Below, one piece after another: positions 1 through 8,574 of a DNA stretch of 15,063 bases. Location of the stretch: assembly GCA_031257735.1 (NCBI GenBank), contig JAIROC010000331.1:1-15063 (forward strand). The letters run 5' to 3'. The notes under the pieces were generated by a model. That model made no database searches, was not told the origin of the DNA, and worked only from the letters and a program-made list of their open reading frames with translations. The stretch is from Bacteroidales bacterium (lineage in GTDB: Bacteria > Bacteroidota > Bacteroidia > Bacteroidales > WCHB1-69). How positions within the stretch are numbered: the first letter of the stretch is position 1; every line of letters starts with the position of its first letter. The position numbers were made by a program, and so were the translations under genes.

Positions 1-25
1 TCATAATTCATAATTCATAATTCAT
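1..25. repeat. 7-bp tandem repeat at the ftsW 3' end
   Basis: On the minus strand the unit ATGAATT is repeated three times and followed by ATGA. The ftsW stop codon (TGA, 15-17) lies inside it and overlaps an ATG (16-18). Because the unit is 7 bp, each ATG falls in a different frame, yet every frame reads M-N-Y-E-L-stop while it stays in the repeat. The array may run past the left edge. The start of the next gene, probably murG by cluster order, would be in or just beyond it. Confidence 0.8.
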
Positions 26-1175
26 ATTTAAGCTGTTCTTCTTTGAGTTTTTTTCTGTCTTCTTTTGCTTCTTCACTGATATTTAATAATATGCTAATAC
101 AAAAAGATATTGTTAAGATAGACATTCCTCCACGACTGATCATGGGTAAAGTTTCTCCTGTTGCAGGGAAATATCCTACACAAACTAACATGTGCGTGAA
201 TGCCTGAAATACAATAAAAAATCCCAATGCTATTGATAAATATGCTCCAAAAGCAGATTGTATGGTAATAGCGGTTTTTCGTACGCGATAAAATAATCCC
301 AGATATAAAAGAATAATTAGAATACCAATTAAAATACCATATTCTTCTATAAGAAAAGCATAGATATAATCAGAAAAACTTTCGCCAACCGATCCCATTA
401 AAACAGATCCTCCGGGAGCAGGCAAAATGCCACCTCTGGCAATAGCCGCTTCGGTGATAATGGTTTCTTTATTTAGTTCTCCTTTTCCCATAAAGGCTTC
501 GATACGTTCTTTTGCTGTATCAAGCCGAAATACAGATACATTATATTTTGAAATTATAACAAAAGATAATACTCCCACAAAGATAATACTCCCCAATATG
601 GCAAAGAAATATCTTTTCTTTAACTGAGAAACAAAAAATAGCATAAAATAAGTAGTTCCCATAATGATACCTCCCGATGTTTTTTGGGAAGTAATTAATA
701 TACAAGTTATCCCAATGTAAATAATCATAGGAATAAGCGCTCTTTTTATGTTATTTATTTCACCTTTGAGTCGGGCAATCCATTGTGCAAAATATATAAT
801 GAATAATACTTCTGCAAGTTGTATGGTTTGAAAAGAAATACCAAATATTCTTAGGCTTCGTTTGGCTTCGCCTACACTTTCTCCAAATAGAAAGGTTAAG
901 AATACCAAAAGTAAACCCACCAAGAGTCCAATTTTTGACAAACGACCAATCCATCTGTAATTAATATTACTCATGACATACATTATCAAAAATCCCAAAG
1001 CCAGATAAAATACATGTCCTCGAATAAGAAACCATAAACTTTCCTTATGTAAAGGGTCTCCTAATTTTGAACCTGTACTGTACACGACAAATATGGAGAA
1101 AATAGATAAGAGAACTATTATTCCCCATATTATACGATCGCCTTTTAACTTCCCGATAAATTTTTTACTTTCCAT
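15..1175 (-). CDS. ftsW: FtsW, septal peptidoglycan glycosyltransferase (SEDS family)
   Basis: This is an integral membrane SEDS protein of 386 aa. The family polymerises lipid II into glycan strands at the septum together with a class B PBP, here the neighbouring FtsI. About ten hydrophobic segments are visible. Late in the protein are the family signatures SFSDYIYAFLIEEYG, whose Asp matches the catalytic Asp of SEDS enzymes, and TGETLPMISRGG, the Bacteroidetes version of the LPxxSxGG motif. A short charged cytoplasmic tail follows. The start ATG lies one base after the murD remnant stop, so translation is probably coupled. The last residues (YEL) are encoded by the 7-bp repeat at the left edge. 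RodA is the alternative SEDS member, but the place in the dcw cluster argues for FtsW. Confidence 0.95.
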   Translation of the reverse strand: MESKKFIGKLKGDRIIWGIIVLLSIFSIFVVYSTGSKLGDPLHKESLWFLIRGHVFYLALGFLIMYVMSNINYRWIGRLSKIGLLVGLLLVFLTFLFGESVGEAKRSLRIFGISFQTIQLAEVLFIIYFAQWIARLKGEINNIKRALIPMIIYIGITCILITSQKTSGGIIMGTTYFMLFFVSQLKKRYFFAILGSIIFVGVLSFVIISKYNVSVFRLDTAKERIEAFMGKGELNKETIITEAAIARGGILPAPGGSVLMGSVGESFSDYIYAFLIEEYGILIGILIILLYLGLFYRVRKTAITIQSAFGAYLSIALGFFIVFQAFTHMLVCVGYFPATGETLPMISRGGMSILTISFCISILLNISEEAKEDRKKLKEEQLKYEL

Positions 1176-1176
1176 T

Positions 1177-1722
1177 CTATAATTGGGCTATTGCTTTCTT
1201 AAAGGCAGTTCCTCTCTCTTTATAATCAGAATAGAGTTTATCACACGCACATCCTGTAGACAATAAAACAATATTTCCTTTTCTTGCCGAATAGAAAGCT
1301 TTACTTACGGCAGCTTCCATTTCACGTTCTTCGTAAATAAACTCAATATAGTTGGAAAATGTTTCGATTAACTTTTGATTATTTTCTCCAATACAGACTA
1401 ATGTCTTTACCTTTTGTGACACATGACCAATCAATTCTGTATAATTGATAGCAGTATCATTTCCTCCAGCCATCCAAATTACATTGTTTTTTATGTTTTC
1501 AAAACTGTAATAAGTAGCATTAATAGTACAGGATTTCGAATCATTAACAAAATTTACTCCTTGGTATTGAGTAACCTGTTCCAACCTGTGTTCTTCTTTG
1601 TCAAATTGACTAACGATTTCACGTCTGTTAGATGTTCTAATAGCAATCAATTTGTTTTGTAAAATAGCTGCCTGTTCGGCAACGGTCTGTGATCTGTCGA
1701 TCATTAAATCCTCGATTCTCAT
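1177..1722 (-). pseudogene. murD: Truncated MurD: C-terminal domain only (UDP-MurNAc-L-Ala:D-Glu ligase remnant)
   Basis: Full MurD is about 440 aa with three domains and adds D-Glu to UDP-MurNAc-L-Ala. Only 181 aa remain here. Residues 9-40 align without gaps to the end of the central ATPase domain but have lost its usual HNxYN motif. Residues 45-181 are the C-terminal domain: EHRLE, FVNDSK, AGGND, LVCIG, LLSTGCAC, ERG. The N-terminal UDP-binding domain and the P-loop are absent. Aligned by memory to E. coli MurD, the D-Glu contacts are changed: T321 to C65, K348 to T90, S415 to C160, F422 to Y167. The frame itself is uninterrupted. The position between mraY and ftsW is the normal murD position. 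It could be a recent pseudogene or a retained domain with another role; it cannot be a MurD enzyme on its own. Confidence 0.85.
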
Positions 1723-1766
1723 AATAGAAATTTTTAGTTTAGTTTAATTTTTGTATTTTATTTATT

Positions 1767-3020
1767 TTAGCGTAATTTTAATGTTACAATAGTGACGATA
1801 GCAAGTATGATAGCAATGACAATAAATCGTTGGACAATTTTTGCTTCATGTATGCCTTTTTTTTGATAATGATGGTGAATAGGGGTCATTAGAAAAATGC
1901 GTTTCCCTTCACCGTATCTTTTTTTTGTATATTTGAAATAGCTTACTTGAATGATTACGGAAATAGTTTGGACAAAGAATATTCCGCATAAAATAGGGAT
2001 TAATAATTCTTTACGTATAATAATCGCAAAGACCGCAATAATTCCGCCTAATGCCAAAGACCCCGTATCGCCCATGAATACTTTTGCAGGATAAGAATTC
2101 CACCAATAAAATCCCAGACAGGCTCCAACCAAAGCGCCTGTAAATATCATCAGTTCTCCTGTATTTGGGATATACATGATGTTTAAGTAATCCGCAAAAA
2201 TTGTGTTACCAGACACATAAGCTAGTATTCCTAATGTTGCTCCGATAATTCCCGATGTTGAGATAGCTAATCCGTCTAATCCATCCGTTAGATTTGTTCC
2301 GTTACTGACAGCGCAAATAATAAAAATAATAATAGGAACATAGATGAGCCATGCCCATTTTTTATAATCTTTGCCGACCCATTTCAATAAGACTGCATAG
2401 TCAAATTCATTATTTTTTATAAAAGGAATAGTCGTTTTTGTTGATTTTCCTGTTTCGATTTTTTTGTATTTATCAACCGTAGAACTATTTTCAATCCGCA
2501 ATACTTCTTCGGTTTTTACATAATCAGGATTTGCTTCCTTTTCCATTATAACAACATCAGGATGAAAGAATAAAATCAATCCCACCGATAGCCCTAACAC
2601 GGATTGACCTAACAATTTTATTTTGGAAGACAATCCGCTTTTATTCTTTTTTACAATCTTGATATAATCATCAAGAAATCCAAGTAATCCAAGCCAGATT
2701 GTTGTTGCTATCATCAGGAGGATGTAAATATTATCCAACCTGTTAAATAATAATACAGGGATTAATATACTAAATAAGATAATAATACCTCCCATTGTAG
2801 GAGTTCCTTTTTTTTCTATTTGTCCTGTCAATCCCAAATCTCGGATATCTTCTCCAATTTGTCTTTTTTGTAGAAGTTTAATTACATATTTTCCGATTAT
2901 CAGTGACAGAAATAAAGATACTAATCCAGCTATTGCTGTTCGAAAAGAAATATAGTGGAAGACGCCTGTTCCAGGTATATTCAAGTTTTTATCTAACCAA
3001 TCAAAAAGATAATAAAGCAT
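1767..3020 (-). CDS. mraY: MraY, phospho-MurNAc-pentapeptide transferase
   Basis: This integral membrane enzyme moves phospho-MurNAc-pentapeptide from UDP to undecaprenyl phosphate, making lipid I. All family signatures are present in 417 aa: KKGTPTMGG (70-78), GFLDDY with D117/D118, TNLTDGLDG with D246, the FMGDTGS loop with D318, and the MTPIHHHYQ histidine motif (H382-H384). Between about residues 152 and 215 is a hydrophilic insertion that makes it longer than E. coli MraY (360 aa); this insertion is usual in Bacteroidetes. The start lies 7 bp after the murE stop. Nothing in the sequence suggests loss of function, in contrast to the next gene, murD. Confidence 0.97.
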   Translation of the reverse strand: MLYYLFDWLDKNLNIPGTGVFHYISFRTAIAGLVSLFLSLIIGKYVIKLLQKRQIGEDIRDLGLTGQIEKKGTPTMGGIIILFSILIPVLLFNRLDNIYILLMIATTIWLGLLGFLDDYIKIVKKNKSGLSSKIKLLGQSVLGLSVGLILFFHPDVVIMEKEANPDYVKTEEVLRIENSSTVDKYKKIETGKSTKTTIPFIKNNEFDYAVLLKWVGKDYKKWAWLIYVPIIIFIICAVSNGTNLTDGLDGLAISTSGIIGATLGILAYVSGNTIFADYLNIMYIPNTGELMIFTGALVGACLGFYWWNSYPAKVFMGDTGSLALGGIIAVFAIIIRKELLIPILCGIFFVQTISVIIQVSYFKYTKKRYGEGKRIFLMTPIHHHYQKKGIHEAKIVQRFIVIAIILAIVTIVTLKLR

Positions 3021-3027
3021 GTGTTTG

Positions 3028-4488
3028 TTATTTTATAGTTATTAAATAATGTTTTGTAATTGCTATGTCATCGAAGTTGTATTTTACTCCGTTTATTTCT
3101 TGGAATTTTTCATGACCTTTTCCTGCAAGTAAAATGACATCTCCTTTTTTTGCTGTCGAGATGGCTATTTTAATGGCTTGTTTTCTATCAGAGATGACAA
3201 ATACATTCTCATCATCTTCATTAGGAATACCTTTAAGCATGTCATTAAGAATACTTTCAGGATTTTCATTTCTGGGATTATCAGAGGTCAAGATTACTTT
3301 GTTACTTAGTTTATAAGCGATTTTTGCCATTTCAGGACGTTTGCTCTTGTCTCTATTGCCTCCGCAACCAATGACTGTCGTTATTTTTTGGTTACTGTTT
3401 ATTATTTCTCCTATTGTATTTAATATGTTTAACAGAGCATCAGGAGTATGAGCATAATCAACAATAACCGTTATGTCTTGACCCCTAATAACAGTAAATC
3501 GTCCTTCTGCAGGTTCAAGCATACTCATTTTCAACAATATCTTTTGTTTATTTATTCTAAGCAAAATAGCTGTTGCATAAATGGAGAGTAAGTTATAGAC
3601 ATTAAATTTTCCAACTAATCTTACCCATACATTTTCATTATCAATGATTAAGTTCATTCCATCCAAGCTGTTTTCATTAATTTTAGCTTTAAAATCGCAG
3701 TGGACAGTTTGTAAACTATATGTTTTACATTGAGCAGAAGTATTTTGTAACATAATTTTTCCATTAGGATCATCCATGTTGACTAATGCAAATGCTGTTT
3801 TAGGAAGATTGTCAAAGAATAATTTTTTTGCAGTAATATATTCTTTAAAGGTTTTATGATAATCTAAGTGATCATGAGTAATATTTGTAAAAATTCCACC
3901 AGCAAAGTGCAAACCTCCAATACGTTCCTGTATAATAGCATGGGAACTTACTTCCATAAAACAATATTCACAACCCTCTGATAACATTCTGGAGAATAAT
4001 TGATTTAATTGTATGCTATCTGGTGTTGTATGTGTGGAAGGGATGGTTGTTTGTCCAATCTTATTTTCAATAGTACTTAGCAGTCCTGTTTTAAATCCCA
4101 AATTTGTAAATAGTTGATAGAGTAAAGTTGCAACAGTCGTTTTACCGTTTGTTCCTGTTACTCCTATCAATTTCAAATGTTTAGATGGATTATCGTAGAA
4201 ATTACAAGCCAAAAGCGCCAATGTACGAGGCGAAGATTCTACTTGTATGTAAGTTACATCGTTTCGTAATGTTTCTGGTAATTGTTCTGCAACAATACAA
4301 ATTGCTCCATTTGCAATTGCCTCTTCAATATAAATATGTCCGTCTACCTTTGTGCCTTTTTGAGCGACAAATAAGGAAGAATTTTTCACATCTCGAGTAT
4401 CAAAACAAATAGCTTTAATCTCTTTTTCAAGCGAACCCTTTATGTGAAGAATGGAAATATTATCGATTAACTCTTTAATTGTTTTCAT
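3028..4488 (-). CDS. murE: MurE, UDP-MurNAc-tripeptide synthetase (probably meso-DAP adding)
   Basis: This cytosolic Mur ligase adds the third residue of the stem peptide, using ATP. At 486 aa it is full length for the family. The P-loop GTNGKTT is at residues 112-118, the HTTPD and EVSSHA segments follow, and THDHLDYH (204-211) leads to K221, the likely carbamoylated lysine. DYAHTPD (344-350) begins the C-terminal domain. DNPR (403-406) is the motif that selects meso-diaminopimelate rather than lysine. GKGHEKFQ is near the end. The start lies 13 bp after the ftsI stop. Its substrate is the product of MurD, which is broken two genes downstream, so a source of UDP-MurNAc-dipeptide elsewhere is implied if this enzyme works. 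Confidence 0.97.
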   Translation of the reverse strand: MKTIKELIDNISILHIKGSLEKEIKAICFDTRDVKNSSLFVAQKGTKVDGHIYIEEAIANGAICIVAEQLPETLRNDVTYIQVESSPRTLALLACNFYDNPSKHLKLIGVTGTNGKTTVATLLYQLFTNLGFKTGLLSTIENKIGQTTIPSTHTTPDSIQLNQLFSRMLSEGCEYCFMEVSSHAIIQERIGGLHFAGGIFTNITHDHLDYHKTFKEYITAKKLFFDNLPKTAFALVNMDDPNGKIMLQNTSAQCKTYSLQTVHCDFKAKINENSLDGMNLIIDNENVWVRLVGKFNVYNLLSIYATAILLRINKQKILLKMSMLEPAEGRFTVIRGQDITVIVDYAHTPDALLNILNTIGEIINSNQKITTVIGCGGNRDKSKRPEMAKIAYKLSNKVILTSDNPRNENPESILNDMLKGIPNEDDENVFVISDRKQAIKIAISTAKKGDVILLAGKGHEKFQEINGVKYNFDDIAITKHYLITIK

Positions 4489-4501
4489 TATGTTTGTTTA
4501 T

Positions 4502-6724
4502 TTAATTTTCTAAAAATAGGATTGCTTTATTTTTAATTATTCTCACATTATTTACTTTACCTTTTCCTCTTATTTCCACGAGGTATCCCATTTTTTCCAA
4601 GAGATAAATTGCGTCTCTTGCCGTTGCGTACTTTAATTCAGGGAAAGCCTGTTTTTGAATTTTCTTGGAGATGAAAACTACTTCATCATTGTTATTTTTT
4701 GCAATGCTGATATATTCGTCTTCATTTATCCGATTTACGGGTATTTGTAATTCATTATATATTATATTCATATCTTTTGCAGACACAAAATGACTAGTCG
4801 GGATATTTTTCTTTATATTCTTTCCCGATTCAGTCAATTCGATTTCTATATCGTGCATATTGAGCTTTTCTGCAATCTCTTTACATACGGGTACAGCCAC
4901 AACACTAGCATCTAAAGGAGTACCTGATATTAATACCAAGCAGGTATATTTAGGCTTTTGGCTCGGGAAATAACCAATAAAAGAGGAATTTTTTAGCGTT
5001 GAAGAATATTTTTTTTCTTTTTCATTATATATAAAAGCAGTACCTGTTTTTCCTGCTATTAGTGGATGATGGATGATATTTGTATCTTTGTTTTTGATAT
5101 GTGCAAGATATTGGTCATCCCTTGCTTTTCTTGCAGAACCTTCTGTAACAACAGCTTCTAAACAACTTTTTGCTTTGCCAATTGTTGATGGAGAACAAAT
5201 AGCCGTATTAATTATTTCGTGTTGAATAGAATAAAATCCTTTATCCTGAACAGATACCGATTTTACCAAAGTAGGTTTGATGTATACACCGTCATTAGCA
5301 ATAGCATTGTAATATGCAAGCATATAAACAGGAGGCATTTTAACGCTATATCCATGTGTAACATTACGATAATCAGATTCTTTTGCAGTAATAGGAGTTA
5401 AAATTGGAGTACGAGCCTGTGCTGTTTCGATATTTAAATCTTTCTCCAAAGACATTTTTTTAAGCGCGAGGAGAAATGAACTGATGTTTGGATAACAAAT
5501 TTTGGCAGCGTGATATACCCCTTTATTATCAGAAATAACAAATGCTCTTTTTAATGAGAAATTACCTTTATCACATTCAACAATCGTATTTGTATCTACT
5601 TTGCCTGATTCGATAGCAGCAAGTAAAGAGATAAGTTTAAAAGTTGAACCCGGTTCATAGCGTTCGGTTGTTGCATGATCTATTCGTTCTTCGTATTGAG
5701 TTCCAATTCTATCTAAATTACAGATTGCTTTAATTTCTCCTGTTTTTACTTCCATCACGATAGCGCATCCCCAAGTCGCTTCCGATGCCAATAGTTGTTT
5801 TTCTAAAGCATTTTTCGTTACGCGTTGTATATCGTTATTAATCGTAGTAACTAAGTCGCAACCGTTATTAGGAGAGATGTATTTATTCTCTTTTAAACGA
5901 ACCGTTTCATTATTAACCTTTAATATTCGATATGATATAGTTTCACCTCTAAGCAATGAATCATAGTAACCTTCTATTCCACGTTTAAATATAATAGAGT
6001 CAGTTTTATTTTTAGCGACAGCGCTTTCAAATGTTCCTAAAATACTCTTAGGGTATCCGCCCATTAATTGTCTTCTTACATCCCGTCTGTCTTTTTTACA
6101 ACCACCTCTAAACCTGTTATCACCTTTCCATAGAACAAATAAGGAATCTATTTCATTAATATCTTTTTGTCTAACCCACTCATTAGTACGATTGACATTG
6201 GAAACTTTTATCTGTATATTCTTTTTGCGCAGATTACTTATAATATCATATCCTTCTTTTTTTATTTTGTTATCTTTACTTTTTGTTTTCTTGACAGCTT
6301 CCTTATATGCTTTCCGATAATTTAAATAATCCTGCTTGATAAGTTTGTTATATGCGCTAATTGATTTTTTAGGATTTATCCGATGAAAAATTCTGATTAA
6401 CGAATCTACATTTGACATAAACAAACTATCATTCCTATCATTTATATATATGTAAGAAGGATACCAATATAAGTCATATATAAAGATATTTGAAAGCAAT
6501 ACGGTTCCGTCATCCGAAAATATATTTCCTCTTTTGCCCGAAAGATTGTTTGTTTCTGTTCTGAATGTTCGATTGTCAATAATCATTTCTTTGTCGTCAG
6601 CTATTTCTCCTCTGTAATATTTCCCCTTTTCTATTGCCAAAGAAACAATACGATACATTACCATTATCCCTAAAAACAGAATTATAACGTAAACGAAAAA
6701 AATACTGAATTTAAAATTTCTCAT
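4502..6724 (-). CDS. ftsI: FtsI-like division transpeptidase (class B PBP with PASTA domain), SxN motif missing
   Basis: The protein is 740 aa: a short cytoplasmic tip and one membrane segment (about 7-27), then a PBP dimerisation region with the KRGNIFSDDG and GIEGYYDSLLRG signatures, then the transpeptidase domain, then a C-terminal PASTA domain (about 690-740, containing ARDAIYLLEKMGYLV). Class B PBPs of this kind cross-link septal peptidoglycan with FtsW. The nucleophile motif STFK is present (S360, K363), as is KTGT (559-562). Fifty-one residues after S360, where SxN is expected (52 in E. coli FtsI), the sequence reads Y411-P412-N413, and the following stretch looks shortened. SDN at 398-400 is the only rival but sits too early. 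Transpeptidase activity is therefore doubtful. The start lies one base after the upstream gene's stop. Confidence 0.92.
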   Translation of the reverse strand: MRNFKFSIFFVYVIILFLGIMVMYRIVSLAIEKGKYYRGEIADDKEMIIDNRTFRTETNNLSGKRGNIFSDDGTVLLSNIFIYDLYWYPSYIYINDRNDSLFMSNVDSLIRIFHRINPKKSISAYNKLIKQDYLNYRKAYKEAVKKTKSKDNKIKKEGYDIISNLRKKNIQIKVSNVNRTNEWVRQKDINEIDSLFVLWKGDNRFRGGCKKDRRDVRRQLMGGYPKSILGTFESAVAKNKTDSIIFKRGIEGYYDSLLRGETISYRILKVNNETVRLKENKYISPNNGCDLVTTINNDIQRVTKNALEKQLLASEATWGCAIVMEVKTGEIKAICNLDRIGTQYEERIDHATTERYEPGSTFKLISLLAAIESGKVDTNTIVECDKGNFSLKRAFVISDNKGVYHAAKICYPNISSFLLALKKMSLEKDLNIETAQARTPILTPITAKESDYRNVTHGYSVKMPPVYMLAYYNAIANDGVYIKPTLVKSVSVQDKGFYSIQHEIINTAICSPSTIGKAKSCLEAVVTEGSARKARDDQYLAHIKNKDTNIIHHPLIAGKTGTAFIYNEKEKKYSSTLKNSSFIGYFPSQKPKYTCLVLISGTPLDASVVAVPVCKEIAEKLNMHDIEIELTESGKNIKKNIPTSHFVSAKDMNIIYNELQIPVNRINEDEYISIAKNNNDEVVFISKKIQKQAFPELKYATARDAIYLLEKMGYLVEIRGKGKVNNVRIIKNKAILFLEN

Positions 6725-6725
6725 C

Positions 6726-7190
6726 TCACTTGTCTTTTTTATTTTTTTCTACTTTTATTGTGTATGGAATATATCCACTGCTTTGAAAACCATCTTCCTT
6801 TGCAATTATTAATAATTCCTTTTCCTGTTTATCATCAATATTGTACTCTTCTTCAATAATATCCATTAGAATATCATTTATCTTTATAATTTCATCTTCA
6901 AGTCTTTCAATTCTCAATTTCTTTGATTGCGTATTTAGACTATTATATATCAATGTAATAATCATTGCTACTATCATCACAAAATATGGAAGATTTTTTC
7001 GGAAGTTCACTTTTTTTAATATTCCCAATCCGAAGATATTATCAAAGGCTTTGCGAATTTTTTTTCGTGTATTACCTCCTTTGCTTTTTTTTGTTTTAGC
7101 TGTTCTGAGGCGATTTCTATGTTTATTGACATTTAAAGGTTCTTCTGCTGTTTTCGAGATATTTTTAACAGGTCTAAATTTATTTGCCAT
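6726..7190 (-). CDS. ftsL: FtsL-like divisome protein (small bitopic membrane protein)
   Basis: This is a 154-aa protein with a basic cytoplasmic N-terminus (Lys/Arg-rich, residues 20-65), one membrane helix (about 66-84) and then a charged region with heptad character (about 88-125) suggesting a coiled coil. That topology and the position between rsmH and ftsI are those of FtsL, which in other bacteria joins FtsB and FtsQ and activates FtsWI. Sequence identity in this family is too low to prove it, so the call rests on topology and context. I chose the ATG at 7190: it overlaps the end of rsmH by 11 bp and has a good ribosome site (AAAGGAG, 5 bp upstream). An ATG six codons earlier is possible. 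Confidence 0.75.
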   Translation of the reverse strand: MANKFRPVKNISKTAEEPLNVNKHRNRLRTAKTKKSKGGNTRKKIRKAFDNIFGLGILKKVNFRKNLPYFVMIVAMIITLIYNSLNTQSKKLRIERLEDEIIKINDILMDIIEEEYNIDDKQEKELLIIAKEDGFQSSGYIPYTIKVEKNKKDK

Positions 7191-8100
7191 CTTGTCTCCT
7201 TTCTGCAATTCTTAGTCTTGCGCTTCTACTTCTGTTATTTTCATTCAATTCCTTTTCATCGGGAACAATTGCTTTACGATTGATCAAACTAAATGGAGAT
7301 AAGTTATTTCCATACATATCTTTTTCTATCTTATCGTCAAAGTTTCCACTTCTCATGAATATTTTTACCATTCTATCTTCAAGAGAATGATATGAAATCA
7401 TAACCAATCTTCCTTTGGGGTTTAACAATGCTATACTTTGCTCTAAAAGAGATCGTAATGCATTTATTTCCCCATTTATTTCCATGCGTAATGATTGGTA
7501 TAATTGAGCTAAATATTTAAATTCTTTGTGTTTTGGGATACAGGATTTAATTCGATTAATTAAATCCTGAGACATTTCAAATGGCATTATCTTTCTTTCG
7601 GAAATAATAAGTTTTGCCAACTTGCTTGCATTATGGATTTCACCGTATTGATTGAAAATACGGATTAATTCTGCTTCATCATAGGTATTTAGAATATCAC
7701 TTGCTTTTAATGACTTTCTGGTGTCCATTCTCATATCAAGTGGGCAATCAAAACGATAAGAAAATCCACGACTTTTACAATCAAATTGATGAGAAGAAAC
7801 ACCAAGATCACCCAATATTCCGTCTACTTTTTTAATACCATAAAATTCAAGATGATTTTTTATATGCTTGAAGTTATGATTAATAAATGTAAAGCGACTA
7901 TCATTGATTAGATTTTGTTTACTGTCTTGGTCTTGATCAAAAGCGAATAATTTACCTGTTTGACCAAGATATTGCAATATAGCTTTGGAATGCCCTCCTG
8001 AACCAAAGGTTAGATCAATATAAATTCCATCAGACTTGATATTGAGTCCTTCAATGCTTTGAATAAGCATTACCGAATTATGATACGTAATCTGTTCCAT
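7180..8100 (-). CDS. rsmH: RsmH (MraW), 16S rRNA C1402 N4-methyltransferase
   Basis: This SAM-dependent methyltransferase modifies N4 of C1402 in the 16S rRNA decoding centre. Counted from the chosen start, YHNSVML is at residues 6-12 and the SAM-binding loop DLTFGSGGHS at 29-38. Then come GDLGVSSHQFD, the SRGFSYRFDCPLDMRM segment, VMISYHSLEDR, and the C-terminal RSARLR. All are diagnostic. I start at the ATG at 8100, giving 306 aa, the usual length. An in-frame ATG 18 codons earlier (8154) would add sequence not expected in the family and deepen the overlap with mraZ. Even so, the first 23 bp overlap the end of mraZ, and GGAG lies directly before the ATG. Confidence 0.95.
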   Translation of the reverse strand: MEQITYHNSVMLIQSIEGLNIKSDGIYIDLTFGSGGHSKAILQYLGQTGKLFAFDQDQDSKQNLINDSRFTFINHNFKHIKNHLEFYGIKKVDGILGDLGVSSHQFDCKSRGFSYRFDCPLDMRMDTRKSLKASDILNTYDEAELIRIFNQYGEIHNASKLAKLIISERKIMPFEMSQDLINRIKSCIPKHKEFKYLAQLYQSLRMEINGEINALRSLLEQSIALLNPKGRLVMISYHSLEDRMVKIFMRSGNFDDKIEKDMYGNNLSPFSLINRKAIVPDEKELNENNRSRSARLRIAERRQDGK

Positions 8101-8548
8101 CTCCAAAGATTTTATTTGATATTTCACTGATAAATTCCTTATTATTCTCAACAAAAGTGCTTATTCCTTTTTCGTACAAGTCAGGGTTCCATATTTCCAC
8201 CAAAAAGTTGATTTTTACTACATATAGCTCTCTTCCCAATTTTGCATGCTCTTGCAAGTGTTTTGGGATTAATAATCTGTTTTTGGAATCAGGTTTCATT
8301 TCAGTTGCCCCCCCTGTAAAGAAGCGGATCATTTGACGAACTTTTGGGTCAAAAGCATTGAGTTTATTCAACTCCGCCTGATATTTTTTCCATGTATCCA
8401 TAGGATAAAGAGTTAAACATTCTTCGGAACTTCTATTCACAACAAACCCATCTTCTAATTTCACGGACCATTCCCGTAAAATTGAAGCAGGTAGCAAAAA
8501 TCTTCCATTGCTATCCATTGTGCTGTTATGTTTTTTTTCCGATGTCAT
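8078..8548 (-). CDS. mraZ: MraZ, transcriptional regulator of the dcw operon
   Basis: MraZ is a DNA-binding ring-forming protein with two AbrB-like SpoVT half domains that binds its own promoter region. In 156 aa the first half has DSNGRFLLP (12-20) and the second DSKNRLLIP (87-95), both versions of the family DxxGRxxxP motif. The first eight residues are more polar than the usual FIGxxExxLD start. The ATG at 8548 is preceded by AGAGGGG, a good purine-rich ribosome site. It heads the cell-wall operon, and its probable binding boxes lie 27 bp upstream (8575-8619), so autoregulation is likely. Confidence 0.93.
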   Translation of the reverse strand: MTSEKKHNSTMDSNGRFLLPASILREWSVKLEDGFVVNRSSEECLTLYPMDTWKKYQAELNKLNAFDPKVRQMIRFFTGGATEMKPDSKNRLLIPKHLQEHAKLGRELYVVKINFLVEIWNPDLYEKGISTFVENNKEFISEISNKIFGDGTDYVS

Positions 8549-8574
8549 TTTCCCCTCTTTATTTAATTTTTTAT

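Noticed and set aside
5524..5532. SDN at residues 398-400 of FtsI as the true SxN motif.
   Set aside because: It is only 38 residues after S360 rather than about 52, and it aligns with a different conserved segment before the usual SSN. It stays as a rival explanation only.
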